This document shows positions 1 to 5,315 of a stretch of 5,546 bases of DNA, piece after piece (the first letter of the stretch is position 1; the number at the start of each line of letters is the position of its first letter). The notes under the pieces are model-generated. The model was given only the letters and a program-made list of their open reading frames with translations. It was not told the origin of the DNA and made no database searches. Source of the DNA: a bacterium (lineage in GTDB: Bacteria > Vulcanimicrobiota > CADAWZ01); NCBI GenBank assembly GCA_024409025.1, contig JAKSUM010000100.1, positions 1 to 5,546 on the forward strand. The letters are read 5' to 3'. Position numbers and translations under genes: made by a program.

Positions 1-774
1 AACGCGCGCGGGCAAGATGCCCGTGCCCCCGGGGAGGGGGCGTTCAGGGGAACGCAGCCGTTAAGCGGTCCGTTTGACGACGATGCGCTGGCTAAGGGCT
101 CCCTTGCGCATGCCATACTGCAGGATGTTGATTTTTCCTGCAGGTTTAATGATAATGACCTTCCTTATGCAGATTATCTCAGAAAGAGTGCAGGAAAGGA
201 AACTGAGGCTCTTCTTAAAATTATTGGCGATGAGGATATTTCTCCGGAGTGCGTCGCTGCCGTCAGAAGGGACATATCTTCTTTTTTTAATTTTCCGGAC
301 CCCCTGAAAGACTACTTCAGGCCTGATTCATCATTCATGCCCGAGCATAAGATTTATTTTTCCGCAGGGGCTGGTACTGAGGTTTATGTGGACGGAGTCA
401 TTGATCTTGTTGTAATGGCCGCTGACGGCAGGATTGCGGTCATAGACTACAAGTACGGAAGAAACAGCCGTGACAAGGCGTCCTTTTATGAGGATCAGCT
501 AAAGATGTACTGTCTCGGAATCTCCAAGGCTGAAGGCATCGATATCTCAAATATAAGGGCTTTTCTCGTTTTTCTGCGTGACGGTGCGGAGGTTAGGGAA
601 GTTGATGTCTCCAATGACAGCCTTGCTTCTTTTGAGGATTATCTTGAGAAGACTGCTGCCGATATTCTCTCTACTTTGCCGTCTGAGGACAGCTGCCAGC
701 AGAACAGGGAGCTGTGCAGATATCTGTCATGCCCTTATCTTGACCGATGCTCTGCCGCTGATGAATCGGTCTAA
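1..774 (+). CDS. RecB/AddAB-type helicase-nuclease, C-terminal nuclease domain (5' partial)
   Basis: The frame is open from base 1 to a TAA at 772-774, giving 257 residues of a protein whose start lies outside the window. It carries the PD-(D/E)XK nuclease signature of RecB, AddA and AddB: the KGSLAH motif with His37, GVID with Asp135, IDYK with Asp149 and Lys151, and QLKMY with Gln166 and Tyr170. These are the expected metal-binding and catalytic positions of a nuclease that resects double-strand DNA ends before RecA loading. The last 26 residues hold Cys232, Cys239, Cys244 and Cys250; the CPYLDRC piece resembles the iron-sulphur 'staple' of AddB and Cas4 proteins, whereas classic AddA and RecB lack it. 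The first 25 residues look like a low-complexity Gly/Ala/Pro/Arg linker. The UvrD-like helicase part expected upstream is not visible, so a stand-alone nuclease or an AddB-like subunit remains possible. The domain call is firm; the subunit name is not, so no symbol is given. Confidence 0.82.
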   Translation, partial: NARGQDARAPGEGAFRGTQPLSGPFDDDALAKGSLAHAILQDVDFSCRFNDNDLPYADYLRKSAGKETEALLKIIGDEDISPECVAAVRRDISSFFNFPDPLKDYFRPDSSFMPEHKIYFSAGAGTEVYVDGVIDLVVMAADGRIAVIDYKYGRNSRDKASFYEDQLKMYCLGISKAEGIDISNIRAFLVFLRDGAEVREVDVSNDSLASFEDYLEKTAADILSTLPSEDSCQQNRELCRYLSCPYLDRCSAADESV

Positions 775-780
775 AGTGTA

Positions 781-818
781 ATAAAAAAAGCAGGGATTTA
801 AATCCCTGCTTTTTTTAT
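781..818. terminator. Bidirectional rho-independent terminator
   Basis: This is a perfect 38-bp palindrome centred between 799 and 800. The GC-containing core is GCAGGGATTT followed by AAATCCCTGC, flanked by seven A on the left and seven T on the right, so either strand reads as a hairpin followed by a U-tract. It nearly fills the 45-base gap between the convergent nuclease gene (stop 772-774) and rny (stop 820-822), and should end transcripts from both. Confidence 0.93.
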
Positions 819-819
819 G

Positions 820-2421
820 TTATTTTGCGAAATCAACAGCTCTTGTCTCTCTTATTACCGTGACCTTAATCTGTCCGGGATATTCGAGTTCCTGCTCTAT
901 CTGGTTGACTATGTCCCTTGCGAGTATCACTGACTTTGAATCATCCACGATTTCGGGCTTTACGATTATTCTTATCTCTCTGCCGGCCTGTATCGCATAT
1001 GATTTTTCGACGCCTTCAAAGTTGTTTGCAACCTGCTCGAGCTTCTCAAGCCTCTTTACGTACGCCTCAAGAGATTCCCTTCTGGCTCCTGGCCTTGCTG
1101 CAGATATTGCGTCGCATGCCTGAATAAGAACGGCTTCTATTGTCCTCTGCTCCTCATCCTCATGATGTGCCATTATTGCATGTACCACATCCGGAGACTC
1201 GTTATATTTCTCCGCATACTTTGCGCCAAGGATTGCATGAGGCGCTTCTACTTCCATGTTGAGCACTTTTCCTATATCATGGAGAAGCCCGGCCCTTCTT
1301 GCTATTTGGACGTCTGCCCCTATTTCAAGAGCTATAGCTCCTGCAAGGAATGCGACTTCCAAGGAGTGGGTCAGGACATTCTGTCCGTAGCTTGTGCGGA
1401 ATCTGAGTTTTCCGAGCACTTTTACGAGCTCTGGATGAAGTCCAGTTACTCCTGCTTCAAATACCGCCTGTTCGCCTTCCTGCCAGATTCTGGATTCCAT
1501 TTCTTTTTTTGCTTTCTCGACCATTTCTTCGATTCTGGCAGGATGGATTCTGGCATCAATGATAAGCTTTTCAAGGGCTATTCTTGCCGTCTCTCTTCTG
1601 ATTGGGTCAAAGCATGACAGAACTACGGCTTCGGGAGTGTCGTCTATTATAAGATCCACGCCTGTAAGGGATTCAAGCATTCTGATGTTTCTTCCCTCTC
1701 TGCCGATAATTCGTCCCTTCATCTCATCATTTGGAAGCGGAACAACTGATACTGTTGACTCGACGACCTGTTCTGACGCCCATTTCTGTATAGCCGTGGA
1801 TATTATGCGCTTGGACTTCAGATCGGCTGTTTCCTTGATCTGCTCTTCCATGCTCTTTACCCTTACCGCTATTTCCTGCTGAAGCTCGGACTCTACTCTT
1901 TTAAGAAGCACGTCCTTTGCCTCCTCAGTTGTCATATGGGCTATTCTCTCAAGCTCTTCGAGCCTCTTGCTTTCAAGAAGGGATACCTGCTCTTTTTTGC
2001 GGGCCAGCTCCTGCTCTTTTGAGGCAATTCCTTTTTCCCTCTTTTCCAAAGCGTCAAGCTTCTTTTCGAGATTGTCTTCCTTCTGCTGGATTCTGCGCTC
2101 GCTACGCTGTATCTCGTTTCTGCGCTCGCTGCGTTCCTTTTCAAGCTCGCTGCGTTCCTGATGTATTATATCCCTGGCTTCGGTAAGCTTCTTGTTTTTT
2201 ATTTCCTCCGCCGCTTTTTTGCTTTCCGCAATGATGTTCTCTGCATCTGCTTTGGCTTTCTCCGCGTCGAGAGACTGCTGTTTTTGTGTTATTAAAGTGC
2301 TTCCGAACGCGCCAATGCATATTCCGACGGCTGCAAGCAGAAAATTGCCGAATCCTCCGCCTTTAGCCTCGCCGCCCTTATTATGCTTTTGTACTGTCTG
2401 TTCTTTGCTGTTTTTTATCAT
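820..2421 (-). CDS. rny: Ribonuclease Y (membrane-anchored endoribonuclease)
   Basis: The product is 533 residues, close to the usual size of RNase Y (about 520). Domains in order: a basic N-terminal tail (1-24), one hydrophobic membrane segment (about 25-45), a long charged coiled coil (about 50-200) rich in Glu, Lys and Arg, a KH RNA-binding domain with [10 protein letters not shown] at 236-245, and an HD domain with His352, HDIGK at 381-385, His419-His420 and Asp437 as metal ligands. RNase Y starts mRNA decay by single-strand cleavage at the inner membrane. The gene follows recA by 12 bases in the same frame, and no in-frame start exists between the recA stop and this ATG. No Shine-Dalgarno sequence is visible before the ATG, so translation probably depends on ribosomes finishing recA. 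The tail before the membrane segment is longer than in Bacillus subtilis RNase Y, where the membrane segment begins almost at residue 1. Confidence 0.97.
   Translation of the reverse strand: MIKNSKEQTVQKHNKGGEAKGGGFGNFLLAAVGICIGAFGSTLITQKQQSLDAEKAKADAENIIAESKKAAEEIKNKKLTEARDIIHQERSELEKERSERRNEIQRSERRIQQKEDNLEKKLDALEKREKGIASKEQELARKKEQVSLLESKRLEELERIAHMTTEEAKDVLLKRVESELQQEIAVRVKSMEEQIKETADLKSKRIISTAIQKWASEQVVESTVSVVPLPNDEMKGRIIGREGRNIRMLESLTGVDLIIDDTPEAVVLSCFDPIRRETARIALEKLIIDARIHPARIEEMVEKAKKEMESRIWQEGEQAVFEAGVTGLHPELVKVLGKLRFRTSYGQNVLTHSLEVAFLAGAIALEIGADVQIARRAGLLHDIGKVLNMEVEAPHAILGAKYAEKYNESPDVVHAIMAHHEDEEQRTIEAVLIQACDAISAARPGARRESLEAYVKRLEKLEQVANNFEGVEKSYAIQAGREIRIIVKPEIVDDSKSVILARDIVNQIEQELEYPGQIKVTVIRETRAVDFAK
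2097..2158 (-). repeat. Short direct repeats inside the rny coiled-coil region
   Basis: The plus-strand unit GCTCGCTGCGTTCC occurs at 2124-2137 and again at 2145-2158, a 21-base period, with a degenerate copy (GCTCGCTACG) at 2097-2106. Twenty-one bases is seven codons, one coiled-coil heptad, and the repeats encode the ERSE/RSER pattern at about residues 88-109 of RNase Y. They are best explained as internal duplication within a heptad-repeat coding region. Confidence 0.7.
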
Positions 2422-2433
2422 ATGCTTATTTAT

Positions 2434-3435
2434 CTAGTTTGATGCAGGCGTAAGCCCTGCTTTTTCTTTCACGAGCCCTATGATCTCCTGAAGCATCTCA
2501 GGATTATCCTCGAGATATTTCTTCGTGTTTTCTGCGCCTTGGGCTATCCTGCTGCCGTTATAGCTGAACCATGAGCCGTTTTTCTCAAGTATTCCTGAGG
2601 TTATTGCGGCTTCGACAACGCTTCCTGCGGCAGATATGCCTTTGTTGAATATTATGTCGAATTCAGCCTGCTTGAAAGGCGGAGCCATCTTATTTTTTAC
2701 TACCTTGACCTTGACTCTGTTGCCAATCTGTTCGCTTCCCTGCTTGATGTTGTCGCATTTTCTTATGTCAAGCCTGAGTGAGCTGTAGTATTTAAGCGCC
2801 TTTCCTCCTGGGGTCGTTTCCGGATTTCCGAACATAACCCCTATTTTTTCCCTTATCTGGTTTATAAATATCGCCGCTGTCTTTGTTTTGTTTATAAGAG
2901 CGGTAAGTTTTCTTAGTGCATGCGACATAAGTCTTGCCTGAAGCCCTACTGGGACTTCTCCCATATCGCCTTCTATTTCAGCTTTTGGAACAAGAGCCGC
3001 AACTGAATCAACGACTACGACGTCTATCGCCTGGCTTCTTACAAGCATGTCGACTATTTCAAGAGCCTGCTCTCCTGTATCGGGCTGGGAAATGTAAAGA
3101 TTGTCTACGTCTACTCCTATGTTCCTTGCATAGCTTGGATCAAGAGCGTTTTCGACATCTATATATGCCGCTATGCCGCCTTTTTTCTGGGCTTCAGCCA
3201 CTATCTGAAGGGCAAGTGTTGTCTTTCCTGATGATTCAGGTCCGAATATCTCTACGATTCTGCCTCTGGGGATTCCGCCTATCCCTATGGCAACGTCAAG
3301 AGAGAGTGCTCCTGTTGAAATTGCGTCCTCGTCATATCTCACATTCATGTCGCCCAGGCGCATTATTGAGCCTTTTCCGAACTGTTTTTCAAGCTGGTTT
3401 ACAACAGCTTCAATTGCTTTAAGTTTGTCGTCCAT
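2434..3435 (-). CDS. recA: RecA recombinase
   Basis: RecA forms ATP-dependent filaments on single-stranded DNA, carries out strand exchange and stimulates LexA self-cleavage. The 333-residue product aligns along the whole family: Walker A GPESSGKT at 65-72, catalytic Glu95, Walker B ending in Asp143 (VVVDS), Gln193 in FINQIR, the loop L2 region with [10 protein letters not shown] at 199-208, and KVVKNK at 244-249. It is shorter than Escherichia coli RecA (352) because the acidic C-terminal tail is abbreviated. Two usually conserved places differ: the family IDAEHALD reads IDVENALD here (Asn96 replaces His), and loop L1 reads GEVPVG at 159-164 rather than GDSH(M/V)G. The ATG has a strong GGAGG six bases upstream. 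A terminator-like hairpin lies 44 bases upstream. The stop is TAG and rny follows in frame. I saw no LexA box of the Gram-positive type. Confidence 0.98.
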   Translation of the reverse strand: MDDKLKAIEAVVNQLEKQFGKGSIMRLGDMNVRYDEDAISTGALSLDVAIGIGGIPRGRIVEIFGPESSGKTTLALQIVAEAQKKGGIAAYIDVENALDPSYARNIGVDVDNLYISQPDTGEQALEIVDMLVRSQAIDVVVVDSVAALVPKAEIEGDMGEVPVGLQARLMSHALRKLTALINKTKTAAIFINQIREKIGVMFGNPETTPGGKALKYYSSLRLDIRKCDNIKQGSEQIGNRVKVKVVKNKMAPPFKQAEFDIIFNKGISAAGSVVEAAITSGILEKNGSWFSYNGSRIAQGAENTKKYLEDNPEMLQEIIGLVKEKAGLTPASN

Positions 3436-3441
3436 TGTTTA

Positions 3442-3446
3442 CCTCC
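3442..3446 (-). promoter_or_regulatory. recA ribosome binding site
   Basis: The minus strand reads GGAGG followed by TAAACA and then the ATG at 3433-3435. The six-base spacing is near optimal and fixes the recA start. Confidence 0.88.
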
Positions 3447-3479
3447 GAATGTTTTTTGGGGTACAGGGCTTTTGAAAAT

Positions 3480-3528
3480 AAAAGCTCCCGATCCTGCAGA
3501 ATGAACTCTAAAGGGTCCGGGAGCTTTT
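3480..3528 (-). terminator. Terminator-like hairpin in the recA leader
   Basis: The arms AAAAGCTCCCG (3480-3490) and CGGGAGCTTTT (3518-3528) pair over 11 bp, with partial extra pairing inside between ATCC and GGGTC. Read on the minus strand, the direction of recA, the stem is followed by TTTTATTTTC; on the plus strand it runs into six T at 3525-3530. No plus-strand gene lies nearby, so its role is either to end transcripts of the acpP/small-gene unit before recA or to act as an attenuator in a recA leader. After the stem, GCTTTT (3468-3473) could pair with AAAAGC (3480-3485) as a small alternative hairpin. Confidence 0.72.
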
Positions 3529-3665
3529 TTAAGCATCTTATGGCTTTTTTTCTAAAAATGCCATGATTACAGATATTGCGGATAATGCCGGGCTTGTTTT
3601 TAGTTAAGCAGCCGTCCGGATATTCTTCATGCCTTTTGCCTTATTTCAGGCATAGGGCCTTCTGA

Positions 3666-4016
3666 TTACTCGCAAAGCCTGAATTTAACTCTTTTTACTT
3701 GTTCATAAACAGAATTTAATTCCAGAGGAAGCAGATCCGGTGAAATCGGGACTCTGCATCCGTTAAGCCTGTCAACCATTATCATTTCCTCGTCAGTGTC
3801 GTCAAAATACTCTTCAACATTGAAGTAGTTTCTTACGAACACATAGATAAGGCAAGCGTCTTCATAATGGTTGCGGGGGAAGCCTCTGCCCCAGAGCTCT
3901 ACGGCATGAGCCGCAATCTCTTCGCAGGATATTGGCGTATCTCCGGCGTTTTCCAGCACTTTTCTTAAAACACTGCAGAAAGTAGTGTTCTTTCCTAATT
4001 CTTTTCCAGATACCAT
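3666..4016 (-). CDS. Small protein of unknown function, start probably frameshifted
   Basis: I do not recognise this 116-residue product. It is soluble-looking and mixed in charge, with an acidic central stretch (EEYFDDTDEEM, about 69-79) and no signal peptide or membrane segment. It has a few Cys (14, 31, 49, 87, 115) but no zinc-finger spacing. The gene follows acpP in the same direction with an 79-base gap to this ATG, has no terminator in between, and is likely cotranscribed with acpP. The ATG at 4014-4016 has no good ribosome binding site. A strong AAGGAAG sits instead six bases before another ATG at 4046-4048, whose frame stops at 3995. Adding one A to the A4 run (plus-strand T4 at 4002-4005) would fuse the two frames into a 127-residue protein beginning MEIKRPAAVLRWYLEKELGK, which reads more naturally. 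The coding call is moderately sure; the N-terminus is not. Confidence 0.62.
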   Translation of the reverse strand: MVSGKELGKNTTFCSVLRKVLENAGDTPISCEEIAAHAVELWGRGFPRNHYEDACLIYVFVRNYFNVEEYFDDTDEEMIMVDRLNGCRVPISPDLLPLELNSVYEQVKRVKFRLCE

Positions 4017-4048
4017 CTGAGAACCGCCGCAGGACGTTTTATTTCCAT
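3995..4048 (-). CDS. 17-codon reading frame with strong ribosome binding site, overlapping the small gene
   Basis: An ATG at 4046-4048 opens a frame reading MEIKRPAAVLRWYLEKN, which stops at TAG (3995-3997). It overlaps the first 22 bases of the 116-residue frame. Because it has the good ribosome binding site and the main frame does not, it is either the true N-terminus of the small gene separated by a one-base deletion, or a leader peptide coupled to it. I favour the first. Confidence 0.45.
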   Translation of the reverse strand: MEIKRPAAVLRWYLEKN

Positions 4049-4054
4049 GCGGCT

Positions 4055-4061
4055 CTTCCTT
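4055..4061 (-). promoter_or_regulatory. Ribosome binding site for the frame starting at 4048
   Basis: The minus strand reads AAGGAAG, then AGCCGC, then ATG. Six-base spacing and seven purines make this the best initiation signal between acpP and the small gene, and it argues that translation begins at 4048 rather than 4016. Confidence 0.65.
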
Positions 4062-4095
4062 TCTTAGTTTTTCTATATGGCTGCAGGCTAAGAAA

Positions 4096-4338
4096 TTAAT
4101 TTAATTTTGCTGATATATAGTCTACTGTTGCTTTGAGGTTGGAGAGCTTCTCTGCATCTTCGTCAGGAATCTCAATGTTAAACTCTGTTTCGAGAGCCAT
4201 TACGAGCTCTACTGCATCGAGAGAATCTGCTCCGAGATCTTCTGTGAAGGAAGCTTCGCTGGTGATCTGCTTTTCTTCAACTCCGAGCTGCTCGACTATA
4301 AGCTTTATTGCCTTTGCTTCTATATCTTCTCTTGCCAT
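4096..4338 (-). CDS. acpP: Acyl carrier protein
   Basis: The product is 80 residues, the standard ACP length (77-82). It contains the invariant GADSLD motif with Ser39 as the attachment site for 4'-phosphopantetheine, followed by the acidic recognition helix ([12 protein letters not shown]) that docks with fatty-acid synthase enzymes. The protein is strongly acidic and helical, as the family is. It carries growing acyl chains on a thioester in the cytoplasm for FabD, FabG and the other Fab enzymes. Its position after fabD-fabG is the classic fab order, but here a 233-base gap with its own promoter separates it from fabG, consistent with the high ACP level cells need. It has a strong GGAGG at the somewhat long distance of 11 bases from the ATG. 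Confidence 0.98.
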   Translation of the reverse strand: MAREDIEAKAIKLIVEQLGVEEKQITSEASFTEDLGADSLDAVELVMALETEFNIEIPDEDAEKLSNLKATVDYISAKLN

Positions 4339-4349
4339 TATTTTTTATT

Positions 4350-4354
4350 CCTCC
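4350..4354 (-). promoter_or_regulatory. acpP ribosome binding site
   Basis: The minus strand reads GGAGG followed by an A/T-only 11-base spacer and the ATG at 4336-4338. The spacer is longer than the 5-9 bases usual for a strong site, but it is A-rich and unstructured. Confidence 0.8.
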
Positions 4355-4436
4355 GATTAATTTTGCTTCTATAATGTCAGCCTGCTTGCAAGTCCTTAAC
4401 GCTTTAATCAAAAAGACCATATTGGCCCGCCATAGG

Positions 4437-4465
4437 CTTATACCTGCGGCAGAAAAGCCCGTAAA
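4437..4465 (-). promoter_or_regulatory. Probable sigma70-type promoter for acpP
   Basis: On the minus strand, TTTACG (4460-4465) and TATAAG (4437-4442) are separated by exactly 17 bases. The -10 matches the consensus in five of six positions and the -35 in four of six. The start of transcription would fall near 4430, giving a leader of about 90 bases. The site lies in the fabG-acpP gap and was found by eye only. Confidence 0.55.
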
Positions 4466-4475
4466 GCAGACTTTT

Positions 4476-4491
4476 AACGCTTTTAAGCGTT
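4476..4491. repeat. Inverted repeat just upstream of the acpP promoter
   Basis: AACGCTT, two T, then AAGCGTT form a perfect 7-bp inverted repeat with a 2-base centre. It lies 10 bases upstream of the proposed -35 element. The near-continuous dyad is typical of a dimeric regulator's operator, and there is no U-tract to make it a terminator. No regulator can be named; it does not match the FapR operator consensus I know. Confidence 0.5.
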
Positions 4492-4497
4492 TGACTC

Positions 4498-4514
4498 CGG
4501 CTGAAAATCAGCCG
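4498..4514. repeat. Hairpin-forming inverted repeat downstream of fabG
   Basis: CGGCTGA, three A, then TCAGCCG form a perfect 7-bp GC-rich stem with a 3-base loop. It lies 57 bases after the fabG stop in the direction of transcription. No T-run follows on the minus strand (GAGTC comes next), so it is a weak terminator at best; it could stabilise the 3' end of a fabG message or belong to the same control region as the neighbouring repeat. Confidence 0.5.
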
Positions 4515-4571
4515 TTTACAGATAAGAAAATTTCAACTAAAAATTGAATAATCCTTCAAGCCCCAAAATAT

Positions 4572-5303
4572 TTACATGGCCATTCCGCCGTCAACGCTTA
4601 TCACCTGTCCGGTTATGTATTCCGAATCCTTGCCAGCAAGGAATGAAACGCATGATGCTATATGCTCAGGCGTTCCAAGATATCCGAGCGGAATCTGAGC
4701 GGCAAGCTTGTCTTTTGCTTCCTGAGGAAGCTTTTCCGTCATAGGAGTCTGAACATATCCGGGAGCTACTGCATTTGCCCTGATGCCTCTTGAGGCCAGC
4801 TCTTTTGCAAGCGATTTTGTGAAGCCTATTATGCCGGCCTTTGATGCTGAGTAATTGCACTGTCCGGCATTTCCCATTATTCCGACTACTGATGCTATCG
4901 AAATAATTCTTCCGCTCTTCTGCTTCATCATTATCTTAGAGACTGATTTGGAGCAGTTGTAAACGCTCTTGAGGTTTATTCTGAGCACATTGTCCCAGTC
5001 CTCTTCCTTCATTCTCATGAGAAGTCCGTCACGGGTTATTCCTGCATTGTTTACAAGAACGTCAATTCTTCCAAAGTCGGCATGTATCTGCTTTACCATT
5101 TCTTCTACTTCAGCAGATGACGATACGTCCGCCTTGTAGACCATGCACTTTCTTCCGAGGGCTTCTATGAGAGCTTTTGATTCGGCAAGATCGTTTTCAT
5201 TGAGATCATTGAGGGCGCAGTCGAATCCGTCTTCTGCAAGCCTGATTGCTATCTGCCTTCCTATTCCTCTTCCGGCTCCTGTTATAAAAGCAGTCTTTTC
5301 CAT
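4572..5303 (-). CDS. fabG: 3-oxoacyl-[acyl-carrier-protein] reductase
   Basis: The product has 243 residues, the normal FabG size, and is a classical short-chain dehydrogenase. It has the cofactor motif TGAGRGIG at 8-15, NNAG at 85-88, and the catalytic tetrad Asn110, Ser138, Tyr151 and Lys155 at exactly the positions known from Escherichia coli FabG. The C-terminus VDGGMAM is typical. The enzyme reduces beta-ketoacyl-ACP to beta-hydroxyacyl-ACP in fatty-acid elongation. The second beta strand ends NDLNEN, with Asp33 at the place where NAD(H)-preferring members carry an acid, although Arg12 of the NADP-type glycine loop is also present, so cofactor preference is open. It lies 12 bases after fabD with its ribosome binding site in that gap, clearly one operon. 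Confidence 0.96.
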   Translation of the reverse strand: MEKTAFITGAGRGIGRQIAIRLAEDGFDCALNDLNENDLAESKALIEALGRKCMVYKADVSSSAEVEEMVKQIHADFGRIDVLVNNAGITRDGLLMRMKEEDWDNVLRINLKSVYNCSKSVSKIMMKQKSGRIISIASVVGIMGNAGQCNYSASKAGIIGFTKSLAKELASRGIRANAVAPGYVQTPMTEKLPQEAKDKLAAQIPLGYLGTPEHIASCVSFLAGKDSEYITGQVISVDGGMAM

Positions 5304-5307
5304 TTTC

Positions 5308-5313
5308 CCTCCT
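5308..5313 (-). promoter_or_regulatory. fabG ribosome binding site
   Basis: The minus strand reads AGGAGG with GAAA before the ATG at 5301-5303. The motif is full-strength but the four-base spacing is short. It lies wholly in the 12-base gap after the fabD stop. Confidence 0.82.
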
Positions 5314-5315
5314 GT

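Larger units (their letters stand above)
3436..3665 (-). other. Hairpin-rich gap between the small gene and recA
   Basis: This 230-base gap has no supported gene. Besides the terminator-like stem at 3480-3528 it contains ATGGC/GCCAT arms around a T-run/A-run near 3540-3565, and ATGCC/GGCAT arms near 3629-3653 just after the small gene's stop. In the last of these, one arm can pair with either of two partners (a nearer GCCTT or the distal copy). I could not find a persuasive -35/-10 pair for recA on the minus strand, so its promoter is unplaced. Confidence 0.5.

Noticed and set aside
74..307. Alternative frame of 77 codons inside the nuclease gene
   Set aside because: It overlaps the continuous frame 1, which carries the nuclease motif GSLAH and continues without a stop into the catalytic core.
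1162..1617. Plus-strand open frame of 151 codons opposite rny
   Set aside because: It lies entirely antisense to the well-supported KH/HD region of RNase Y, is rich in Phe, Cys and Ser as expected of a complement frame, and has no ribosome binding site.
2347..2364. GGCGGAGGA inside the rny 5' end as an internal ribosome binding site
   Set aside because: It encodes the Gly-Gly-Gly tail residues and is not followed by an in-frame start codon at useful distance.
2934..3422. Plus-strand open frame of 162 codons opposite recA
   Set aside because: It is the complement of conserved recA codons; the Leu/Arg-rich product has no recognisable motif.
3436..3530. LexA/SOS box upstream of recA
   Set aside because: I looked for a GAAC-N4-GTTC type dyad and for CTGT-N8-ACAG and found neither; only isolated GTTC and TGTAC fragments occur.
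4308..4547. Plus-strand open frame of 79 codons over the fabG-acpP gap, with a hydrophobic start
   Set aside because: Its hydrophobic start is the complement of acpP codons and of the A-rich leader, it has no ribosome binding site, and it runs through the inverted repeats and acpP promoter.
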